A model generated the notes under the pieces. The model was not told the origin of the DNA. It saw nothing but the letters and a program-made list of their open reading frames with translations, and searched no databases. A stretch of DNA of 7,283 bases from JACVRU01 sp040905885 (GTDB lineage: Bacteria > Actinomycetota > Thermoleophilia > Gaiellales > Gaiellaceae). The position numbers were made by a program, and so were the translations under genes. Below, piece by piece: positions 1 to 7,283 of this stretch. The first letter of the stretch is position 1. The number at the start of each line of letters is the position of its first letter. Location of the stretch: the NCBI GenBank assembly GCA_040905885.1, contig JBBDQR010000067.1:1-7283 (forward strand), given 5' to 3'.

Positions 1-1
1 C

Positions 2-1804
2 GGAGCGATCGATGCGCGGCCGCCGGTCTCGCTCGGCGGCTACACGGGCCGCGGGCTCGAGGCGACCTTCGGCTACCTGCTCGGCGAGACCGGCACCGTC
101 ATCCTCGGCGCGACCGCGCTCGCCATCGGGGGCGTCCTGCTCTCCGGCGCATCCCTGGGCACGCTGCTTCGGCGCGCAGCCCGCCACGCACGCCGCCCCG
201 CCCGCCCGGCCGCGCAGCCCGCCGCCGTCCCGCCGCCGCTCGCCGCGGCGCCGCCCGTCGACGCCGAGCGGGAGTACCCGGACCTCGTCACGACCGAGCC
301 GCCGCCGCTGATCCCCGAGGAGACCGAGGAGCTCGACGACCATCCGAGCCTGTTCGACGTCACCGAGGTGGGGGAGGAGTACCGGCTGCCGGATCGCGCC
401 ATCCTGCGCACGTCCAAGCCCGCCCCCGGCGGCACAACAGACCAGAACGCCCGCGTGGCCGAGATCCTCGTCCAGGCGCTCGCCAACTTCGGCGTCGAGG
501 CGACGCTCGTCGGCCAGGTCGCCGGGCCGCGCGTCACCCGCTACGAGCTCCAGCTCGCGCCCGGGACGAAGGTCTCCAAGGTCGCGGCGCTCAAGGACGA
601 CCTCTCCTACGCACTGGCGACGACCGAGATCCGCATCCTCGCGCCGATCCCCGGCAAGCAGGCCGTCGGCGTCGAGGTGCCGAACGCGGCCCCGAACTAC
701 GTGACGCTGGGGGACATCTACGACGACCTGCCGACGACGGCCAGCCCGCTCGCCGTCTGGCTGGGCAAGGACATCTCCGGCACGGCCGTCTGGACCGACC
801 TCGCGCGCATGCCGCACCTCCTCATCGCCGGCACGACCGGCTCGGGCAAGTCCGGCTGCATCAACACGATCCTGAGCTCCGTCCTGCTGCGCGCCACGCC
901 CGACGAGGTGCGGATGATCCTGATCGACCCGAAGCGGATCGAGCTCGGCTACTACGAGCACATCCCGCACCTGCTCACCCCGGTCGTTTCCAGCCCGAAG
1001 GAGGCGGCCGCCGTCCTCACCAACTGCATCGCCGAGATGGAGCGCCGCTACGAGCGGCTCAGCCAGCTGCGCGCGCGCAGCCTCCCGGAGGCGAACCGCG
1101 CCCTCCGCCGCCGCGGGGAGGCGCCCATGCCGTACCTCCTCGTCGTCATCGACGAGCTCGCCGACCTGATGATGGTCTCGCCTCAGGCGGTGGAGGACGC
1201 CGTCATCCGGCTCGCCCAGAAGTCGCGGGCCGTCGGCGTCCACCTCGTGCTCGCGACGCAGCGGCCCTCCGTGGACGTGATCACCGGGATGATCAAGGCG
1301 AACGTCCCCAGCCGGATCGCGTTCGCAGTCTCCAGCCAGACCGACTCGCGCGTGATCCTCGACCAGGCGGGCGCCGAGAGCCTGCTCGGTCAGGGCGACA
1401 TGCTCTTCAAGCCGCTGGGCACCTCGCGCCTCCAGCGCGTCCAGGGCGCGTACGTGTCCGAGGAGGAGATCGCCCTGATCGTCGAGCAGTGCCGCTCGCA
1501 GCGCGAGCAGCAGCTCGACGAGTCGCTCCTGCACGTGCCCGAGCCGGAGGAGCACGAGGGCGGCGACGAGGAGTTCGACCCGGACGAGGACCCGCTGCTC
1601 GACCGGGCGATCGACATCGTCGTCCAGACGCAGACCGCCTCCGTGTCGCTGCTCCAGCGGCGCCTGCGCGTCGGCTACACGCGCGCGGGCCGCCTGATCG
1701 ACATGCTCGAGCGGCGCGGGATCATCTCCGGCTACGAGGGCTCGAAGCCGCGCCACGTGCTGGTCTCCGACGCGGATCTCCAGCGCGTCGCGACTTCGGA
1801 CTAG
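2..1804 (+). CDS. ftsK: DNA translocase FtsK/SpoIIIE (partial, N-terminus cut by window edge)
   Basis: Hexameric, membrane-anchored ATPase that pumps double-stranded DNA at the division septum and helps resolve chromosome dimers. The reading frame is open from base 2, so 600 C-terminal residues are present and the start codon lies outside. Residues 12-30 plus a hydrophobic stretch at about 31-56 match the end of the FtsK membrane domain. An Ala/Pro/Arg-rich linker of only about 80 residues follows, much shorter than in E. coli FtsK. The alpha/beta motor begins near residue 135 and carries Walker A GTTGSGKS (277-284), Walker B LLVVIDE with its Asp at 384, and the family block RPSVDVITGMIKANVPSRIA. 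An acidic linker (about residues 505-530) leads to the winged-helix gamma domain (about 530-590; SVSLLQRRLRVGYTRAGRLI, then EGSKPRHV), which reads orienting DNA motifs. All key motor residues are intact. It ends with TAG, 74 bases before the lipoprotein gene, and is probably a separate transcription unit. Confidence 0.96.
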   Translation, partial: GAIDARPPVSLGGYTGRGLEATFGYLLGETGTVILGATALAIGGVLLSGASLGTLLRRAARHARRPARPAAQPAAVPPPLAAAPPVDAEREYPDLVTTEPPPLIPEETEELDDHPSLFDVTEVGEEYRLPDRAILRTSKPAPGGTTDQNARVAEILVQALANFGVEATLVGQVAGPRVTRYELQLAPGTKVSKVAALKDDLSYALATTEIRILAPIPGKQAVGVEVPNAAPNYVTLGDIYDDLPTTASPLAVWLGKDISGTAVWTDLARMPHLLIAGTTGSGKSGCINTILSSVLLRATPDEVRMILIDPKRIELGYYEHIPHLLTPVVSSPKEAAAVLTNCIAEMERRYERLSQLRARSLPEANRALRRRGEAPMPYLLVVIDELADLMMVSPQAVEDAVIRLAQKSRAVGVHLVLATQRPSVDVITGMIKANVPSRIAFAVSSQTDSRVILDQAGAESLLGQGDMLFKPLGTSRLQRVQGAYVSEEEIALIVEQCRSQREQQLDESLLHVPEPEEHEGGDEEFDPDEDPLLDRAIDIVVQTQTASVSLLQRRLRVGYTRAGRLIDMLERRGIISGYEGSKPRHVLVSDADLQRVATSD

Positions 1805-1825
1805 CTTCCTCGCCGCTCCTCGGTT

Positions 1826-1831
1826 TAGGAT
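1826..1831 (+). promoter_or_regulatory. Possible -10 box of the transporter operon (TAGGAT)
   Basis: TAGGAT fits the TANNNT consensus of actinobacterial housekeeping promoters. It lies in the only gap before the lipoprotein gene and would give a transcript starting near 1838 with a leader of about 40 bases. No convincing -35 hexamer is visible about 17 bases upstream, where the sequence is still the end of ftsK. The call rests on position and one short motif. Confidence 0.3.
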
Positions 1832-1867
1832 CGTGACTCCCGTACCGGGCACGGACCAAGGGCAATA

Positions 1868-1875
1868 GAGGAGGA
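1868..1875 (+). promoter_or_regulatory. Shine-Dalgarno site GAGGAGGA for the lipoprotein gene
   Basis: A near-perfect anti-16S match (AGGAGG at 1869-1874) sits 4 bases before GTG 1879. It decides the start codon: the GTG is followed directly by a basic n-region and hydrophobic core, as a lipoprotein signal peptide requires. It is the strongest ribosome site in the window, which fits high output of a binding protein. Confidence 0.8.
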
Positions 1876-1878
1876 CTT

Positions 1879-2916
1879 GTGAGAACGAAGAGAAGGCTGC
1901 TGTGGCTGGCCGCGCTGCTTGCGGTCGCCGTTTTCTCGGTCACCGCCGCGGGCTGCGGCGGCGACGACGAAGAGGCGGGCGACACGGGCGCGGCGACGAC
2001 AGAGGCTCCCGCGGGCTCGGACGTCCGCGTCTGCCTCGTCACCGACATCGGAGGCCTGAACGACCGCGGGTTCAACTCGCTGGCCAACCAGGGCCTCGAG
2101 CGGGCCGCGTCGGAGCTGGGCGTCGAGACGCGCGTGCTCGAGTCGCAGTCCGACGCGGACTACGTGCCGAACCTGTCGGAGTGCGCGACCCAGGGCTACG
2201 ACCTCATCATCTCCGTCGGCTTCCTGATGGGGCAGGCGACCGAGGACGCGGCCGGGCAGTTCCCGGACACCACGTTCGCGATCATCGACTTCGCGTACGA
2301 GGCGCCCCCGGCGAACCTCCAGGGTCTCGTCTTCAAGGAGCAGGAGACCGGCTATCTGGTCGGCTATCTCGCCGGGCTCGTGACCGAGTCGAACACGGTC
2401 TCGAGCGTCGGCGGCCAGAAGATCCCGCCGGTCGACCGCTTCATCGCGGGCTTCCAGAAGGCGGCCGTGGACGCGAACCCCGACGCGACGACGCTGCTCG
2501 GGTACTCGCAGGACTTCGTCGACCAGGCGAAGTGCAAGGAGGTGGCGCTCGACCAGATCGCCAAGGGCTCCGACGTCGTCTTCCAGGTTGCCGGCGGCTG
2601 CGGCCTCGGCGCGCTGGACGCGGCGGCGGAGAAGGGCGTCTGGGGCATCGGCGTGGACGCCGACCAGGCGTTCCTGGGCGACCACGTCCTCACGAGCGCG
2701 CTGAAGAAGGTCGACGAGGCCGTCTTCCAGACGATCGAGAAGGTCGTCAACGGCGAAACGGTCGGCGGCGGCGTGACCGTCTTCGGCCTCGCCGAGGACG
2801 GCGTCGGCCTCGGCGAAGTCAGCTCCGAGGTCTCGCAGGACCTGATCGACCAGGTCGAGGCTCAGAGGGAGAAGATCATCAACGGGGAGATCGAGATCCC
2901 CGAAGAGGTCATGTAG
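1879..2916 (+). CDS. BMP-family substrate-binding lipoprotein of an ABC importer (probable nucleoside binder)
   Basis: Extracytoplasmic, lipid-anchored receptor that captures the ligand and delivers it to the permease pair encoded downstream. The 345-residue product starts at GTG with a type II signal peptide: basic residues 2-6, hydrophobic core about 7-22, and lipobox AAGC with the lipidated Cys at 26. A Gly/Asp/Glu/Thr/Ala-rich tether runs to about residue 47. The mature domain opens with CLVTDIGGLNDRGFN (52-66), the ligand-loop signature of the Bmp/Med/PnrA/TmpC family (PF02608). Later blocks GGCGLGALDAA (239-249) and GIGVDADQ (256-263) are also typical. Length and gene order match B. subtilis YufN (NupN) and Treponema PnrA, which bind nucleosides, so a nucleoside is the best guess; the exact ligand cannot be read from the sequence. 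Cys 52, 102, 219 and 241 could form disulfides. It is the first gene of the operon, and a GC hairpin follows its TAG stop. Confidence 0.93.
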   Translation: MRTKRRLLWLAALLAVAVFSVTAAGCGGDDEEAGDTGAATTEAPAGSDVRVCLVTDIGGLNDRGFNSLANQGLERAASELGVETRVLESQSDADYVPNLSECATQGYDLIISVGFLMGQATEDAAGQFPDTTFAIIDFAYEAPPANLQGLVFKEQETGYLVGYLAGLVTESNTVSSVGGQKIPPVDRFIAGFQKAAVDANPDATTLLGYSQDFVDQAKCKEVALDQIAKGSDVVFQVAGGCGLGALDAAAEKGVWGIGVDADQAFLGDHVLTSALKKVDEAVFQTIEKVVNGETVGGGVTVFGLAEDGVGLGEVSSEVSQDLIDQVEAQREKIINGEIEIPEEVM

Positions 2917-2927
2917 GACAACCGGTC

Positions 2928-2955
2928 GAGGGGCGGGCCGCCGGGCCCGCCCCTT
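2928..2955 (+). terminator. Strong GC hairpin between lipoprotein and ATPase genes (partial terminator or mRNA-stabilising stem)
   Basis: GGGGCGGGCC (2930-2939) pairs perfectly with GGCCCGCCCC (2944-2953) around the 4-base loop GCCG. The stem extends by one A-T pair (2929/2954) and a G-T wobble. It begins 12 bases after the lipoprotein stop. The following bases (TTACCCTT) are not a true T-tract, so full intrinsic termination is doubtful. A leaky terminator, or a stem protecting the 3' end of the lipoprotein mRNA, fits the known pattern of ABC operons in which the binding protein is made in excess. Confidence 0.6.
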
Positions 2956-2960
2956 ACCCT
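2955..2960 (+). promoter_or_regulatory. Possible -10 box for a leaderless ATPase transcript (TACCCT)
   Basis: TACCCT matches TANNNT and ends 9 bases before ATG 2970. That distance would place transcription start at or very near the start codon. The ATPase gene has no Shine-Dalgarno site, which is what a leaderless mRNA would show. There is no -35 match, because that region falls inside the GC hairpin stem, and TANNNT is a short motif, so this is only a suggestion. Confidence 0.25.
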
Positions 2961-2969
2961 TCGAACCAC

Positions 2970-4489
<1,520 letters not shown>

Positions 4490-4493
<4 letters not shown>

Positions 4494-5695
4494 CCGCGAG
4501 CGGGGAGCCGACGGAGCGGACGACCTTCCAGCAGCACGTGACCGGCTGGTTCTCGACGCGGATCGGGGGCGTGATCGTCCCGTTCATGGCCGCGGTGCTG
4601 GCCTTCTTCGTCGCCGGCCTGGTCGTCGCCGCGACGGGTCACAACCCGCTCGGGGCGTACAAGGCGATCTTCGAAGGCACCGGACTGACGTGGTTCTGGC
4701 CGTTCCTGGACGAGCAGCAGCGGCTCGGCGCCGCGAACGACCTGCAGCAAACGCTCCTGATCACGACGCCGCTCATCCTCACGGCGCTCGCGGTCGCGTT
4801 CGCCTTCCGCTGCGGCATGTTCAACATCGGCGGCCAGGGCCAGTACTGGATCGGCCTGATCGTCGGCCTCTACATCGGCACGCAGCTCGCCGGGACGCCG
4901 CGCGCCGTCCACGTCTTCGTGGCGCTCGTCTGCGCGATCCTCGCCGGCGCGATCTGGGGCGGCATCGCCGGGATCCTCAAGGCGACCGTCGGCGCCCACG
5001 AGGTGATCTCCACGATCATGCTGAACTGGATCGCGATCTTCGGCGGCAAGTACCTCTTCGAGCTGGGCGGCAAGCTCCAGGGCGACGAGCCGTCGATCCC
5101 GCGCTCGCACGACGTGCTCGACTCGGCGCACCTGTGGCCGATCTGGGGCCAGCTCCAGCCGCTCCACGCCGGGCTCTTCATCTCGATGTTCGCCCTGATC
5201 GTCTACCACTTCCTGCTCAACCGGACGACGCTCGGCTACGAGGTGCGCGCGGTCGGGTTCAACCCCGAGGCGGCCCGCTACGGCGGCATCTCCGTCGGCC
5301 GCAACTACTTCCTCGCGCTCGCGATCTCCGGCGCGTTCGCCGGGCTCGCAGGCGCGGTCGACCTGCTCGGCTGGAAGTTCCGCGTGGCCACGAACGACTT
5401 CGACGCCGGCGACATCGGTTTCATCGGCATCGCCGTCGCGCTGCTCGGCCGGAACAAGGCGATCGGGATCATGTTCGCGGCGCTGCTCTTCGGCGCGCTG
5501 ACGGTGGGCACGTCGCCTCGCCAGCTCGACCCGCGCGTCTTCCCGCCGGAGCTCGCCGGCAACCTGGCGACGATGATCCAGGCGCTGATCATCCTCTTCG
5601 TCGGCGCCGAGCTGCTGATCGTCTACATCTGGGGGCTGCGGCGGCGCGTCGGCTTCGCCGGCCCCGCCCGCGTCCAGCCGGAGCTGAAGCAGTGA
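4490..5695 (+). CDS. ABC importer permease 1 (BPD_transp_2 family, YufP/NupP-like)
   Basis: Integral membrane subunit of 401 residues that forms one half of the transport channel. The first helix spans about residues 26-48 and is followed by HNPLGAYKAIFEG (51-63), the conserved loop of this group. The second helix (about 88-106) runs into FNIGGQGQY (111-119). GAHEVISTIMLN (168-179) is typical of the nucleoside-type permeases and probably part of the cytoplasmic face. GYEVRAVGFNPEAARYGGI (about 245-265) is the coupling-loop region expected to touch the ATPase, and GFIGIAVALLGRNKA lies in a late helix. The hydrophilic, basic tail (RRR, then KQ) fits a cytoplasmic C-terminus. The ATG lies in an ATGA overlap with the ATPase stop, with GGAGG 4 bases and GGGAGG 11 bases upstream, so translation is probably coupled. 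Length and order match YufP. The call is firm; the substrate is inferred from the operon. Confidence 0.93.
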
Positions 5696-6897
5696 GCACC
5701 ATGGACGCGCTGCTCGACCGCTCGCGCCGGCTCGCGGCGCCGCGGGCCGTGGCGATCGCGGGCATCGCCCTCGGCGTGCTCGCCGTCTGGCTCGCGCTCC
5801 CGCCGTGGACCGTGGGGATCCTGGGTATCCCGATCGCCGTCGGCTTCGTGGCCGCCGCCGCCGGCATCTACGCGCTGACGCGGGACGAGCGGCGGCTCGG
5901 CTGGTGGGCGATCGGGATCGCGATCGCCGGCACGGCCGGGGCGGTGTGGCTCGAGGGCCGGGACGAGCAGACCCTGAACGCGATCTTCAGCACCGGGCTG
6001 ATCGCGGCGATGCTCCGCTTCGCGACGCCGCTCGCCTTCGCCGCGATCGGCGGCGTCTTCTCCGAGCGCTCGGGCGTGGTCAACATCGGTCTCGAGGGGA
6101 TGATGCTGGCCGGCGCCTTCTTCGGCATCTGGGCCACGGTCTGGAGCGGCTCCTGGGTGATCGGGATCCTGATGGCGATGGCGTTCGGCGGCCTGTTCGG
6201 GCTCATCCACGCCTTCTTCTCGATCCACCTCCAGACCGACCAGATCGTGTCGGGGTTCGCGATCAACTTCCTCGCGCTCGGCCTCACCGGCTACCTGTTC
6301 CGGTCGATCTACGGGACGCAGGGGACTCCCTCCGACGTCGCCCGCATCCCGGACGTCCGCCTGCCGGAGTTCCTGCGCGACATCCCGTACTTCGGGGCCA
6401 TCTTCGGCCAGCTGAACCTGATGATCTGGCTCATGTTCGCCCTGCTGATCGCCGCGTGGCTCGTGCTCTTCAAGACGCCGGTCGGTCTGCGGCTCCGCGC
6501 GGTCGGCGAGCACCCGCGAGCGGCCGACACGGTGGGGATCAACGTCTACGCGGTGCGCTACGCGGCCGTCGTCGCCTCGGGGATGCTGGCGGCGCTCGGC
6601 GGCGCCTACCTGTCGATCGGCTTCGGCGGTGCGTTCAACGAGAACATGACCCAGGGCAGGGGCTTCATCGCCCTGGCGGCGGTGATCCTCGGCAAGTGGA
6701 GCCCGCTGGGCGCGTTCGGCGCGACGCTGCTCTTCGGCTTCGGCTTCGCCATCTCGATCCCGCTCCAGCGAGAGGCGGACATCTCGGCGAACCTCCTCTC
6801 GACCTTGCCCTACGTCCTCACCCTGATCGCGCTCGTCGGTGTGATCGGGCGCTCGATCCCACCCGCTGCGGTTGGCCGCCCCTACGTCAAGCAGTAG
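5692..6897 (+). CDS. ABC importer permease 2 (BPD_transp_2 family, YufQ/NupQ-like) with extra N-terminal helices
   Basis: Second channel subunit, 401 residues, expected to pair with permease 1. GTG 5692 is chosen: it overlaps the previous stop (GTGA) and has GGAG 8 bases upstream. ATG 5701, three codons later, is the alternative but is 17 bases from that site. Residues 1-94 hold three hydrophobic stretches (about 18-36, 41-62, 70-87) that the usual YufQ-type permease of roughly 310-320 residues lacks. The conserved core follows: FSERSGVVNIGLEGMML (123-139), TDQIVSGFAIN (182-192), the coupling loop GLRLRAVGEHPRAADTVGI and, near the C-terminus, GAFNENMTQGRGFIALAAVI. These are diagnostic of the second permease of BMP-type importers. 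The end overlaps a small membrane-protein gene. Family assignment is firm; the role of the extension is unknown. Confidence 0.93.
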   Translation: MSTMDALLDRSRRLAAPRAVAIAGIALGVLAVWLALPPWTVGILGIPIAVGFVAAAAGIYALTRDERRLGWWAIGIAIAGTAGAVWLEGRDEQTLNAIFSTGLIAAMLRFATPLAFAAIGGVFSERSGVVNIGLEGMMLAGAFFGIWATVWSGSWVIGILMAMAFGGLFGLIHAFFSIHLQTDQIVSGFAINFLALGLTGYLFRSIYGTQGTPSDVARIPDVRLPEFLRDIPYFGAIFGQLNLMIWLMFALLIAAWLVLFKTPVGLRLRAVGEHPRAADTVGINVYAVRYAAVVASGMLAALGGAYLSIGFGGAFNENMTQGRGFIALAAVILGKWSPLGAFGATLLFGFGFAISIPLQREADISANLLSTLPYVLTLIALVGVIGRSIPPAAVGRPYVKQ

Positions 6898-7231
6898 GGC
6901 CGGCGAGCGCAACGGGCGCGCCTGGGCGTCCGTGCTCGCCGGCTTCCTGGCCGTGGCCGTCATCCCGGCGGCCGCCGGCCTCGCCGAGCTGCTCGGCGCG
7001 GTCCGGCTGCTCGACGCCGCGGCCGCGATCCCGGTCGCGATCCTCTGGGGGATCGCCGCGCTCTGGCTCGCGCACGGAGCCCGGCTGCGGATCGAGCGGA
7101 CGCTGGGGCGGATCGGGGGGCTCGGCGCCGCCCGGGCGGGCAAGACCCTGGGCGTGACGGGGCTCTGTCTCGCGGTCTCGGCCGGGATCGCCGTCGCGTC
7201 GTACTACGCGCTCGTCCGCTGGGCCGAGTAG
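6872..7231 (+). CDS. Small membrane protein of unknown function overlapping permease 2
   Basis: I do not recognise this protein. From TTG 6872 it has 119 residues: a polar N-terminus (about 1-17), a hydrophobic stretch at about 18-42, another at about 48-68, a basic, Gly-rich loop (RLRIERTLGRIGGLGAARAG), a third hydrophobic stretch at about 91-113, and an end in RWAE. The frame is closed upstream by TGA at 6842. TTG 6872 overlaps permease 2 by 26 bases; GTG 6932 is the other possible start, giving 99 residues that begin directly with the first helix. Neither has a clear Shine-Dalgarno site, so the start is uncertain. Coding is supported by a frame that stays open for 330 bases beyond the permease stop, by codons rich in G/C at third position, and by regular helix-loop spacing. 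It may be translationally coupled to the importer, but a functional link is only inferred. The stop lies just before the poly-G run. Confidence 0.6.
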   Translation: MAAPTSSSRAGERNGRAWASVLAGFLAVAVIPAAAGLAELLGAVRLLDAAAAIPVAILWGIAALWLAHGARLRIERTLGRIGGLGAARAGKTLGVTGLCLAVSAGIAVASYYALVRWAE

Positions 7232-7233
7232 GG

Positions 7234-7283
<50 letters not shown>

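Noticed and set aside
12..311. Small + strand open frame of 99 codons
   Set aside because: It is a Ser/Arg/Pro-rich shadow of the FtsK membrane helix and linker, which are read in the frame starting at base 2.
1805..1878. Purine riboswitch before the lipoprotein gene
   Set aside because: Some BMP-type genes elsewhere are riboswitch-controlled, but 74 bases with only a small bulged hairpin and no conserved three-way junction pattern cannot hold one plus an expression platform.
1825..2685. Open frame on the - strand opposite the lipoprotein gene
   Set aside because: There are no recognisable motifs, its composition is the complement of the lipoprotein codons, and it would block the lipoprotein's own control region.
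1902..2969. Upstream extension of the ATPase frame giving an 863-residue protein
   Set aside because: The added part is Arg/Gly-rich and overlaps the lipoprotein gene in another frame. ABC homology begins only just after ATG 2970.
4690..5691. Upstream extension of the permease 2 frame
   Set aside because: It overlaps conserved permease 1 codons and encodes Arg/Pro/Ala-rich noise. The GTGA overlap at 5692 gives a natural start.
5623..7143. Long open frame on the - strand (506 codons) opposite permease 2
   Set aside because: It is low-complexity in Arg/Ala/Asp/Glu/Pro and mirrors the G/C third positions of well-conserved permease and small-protein genes. Such antisense frames are routine in GC-rich DNA.

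Overview
The window is a stretch of very GC-rich bacterial chromosome with same-strand genes, GTG and TTG starts, and codons mostly ending in G or C. The protein style (Ala/Arg/Gly-rich, short FtsK linker, BMP-type uptake operon) suggests a high-GC actinobacterium. My guess is the Thermoleophilia (Gaiellales/Solirubrobacterales), but that is inference from style and not from a marker gene.

Layout, all on the + strand: (1) 2-1804, the C-terminal 600 residues of an FtsK/SpoIIIE DNA translocase, cut by the left edge. It has the last membrane helix, a short linker, the alpha/beta motor and the gamma DNA-reading domain. (2) 1805-1878, a short gap with a possible -10 box, a small hairpin and a strong Shine-Dalgarno site. 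(3) 1879-2916, a substrate-binding lipoprotein of the BMP (Bmp/Med/PnrA) family. (4) 2917-2969, a 53-base gap with a strong GC hairpin and then a TANNNT box close to the next ATG. (5) 2970-4493, a double-domain ABC ATPase. (6) 4490-5695 and (7) 5692-6897, two paralogous BPD_transp_2 permeases, each joined to the previous gene by a 4-base stop/start overlap. (8) 6872-7231, a small unrecognised membrane protein overlapping the end of the second permease. (9) 7235-7283, 49 consecutive G bases to the window end, most likely a sequencing or assembly artefact.

Genes 3-7 form a complete importer with the gene order of the nucleoside transporters known from Bacillus subtilis (YufNOPQ/NupNOPQ). The lipoprotein captures a ligand, probably a nucleoside, outside the membrane. 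The two permeases form the heterodimeric channel, and the single ATPase polypeptide provides both nucleotide-binding halves. The hairpin between binding protein and ATPase would fit higher expression of the binding protein than of the membrane parts. The ATPase shows matching decay of one of its two ATP sites.

I see no CRISPR array, tRNA, rRNA, insertion sequence, phage gene or defence system. This is mostly an ordinary core/transport region. The points most worth a second look are the small overlapping membrane protein, the hairpin plus possible leaderless start before the ATPase, the three-helix extension of the second permease, and the poly-G end.
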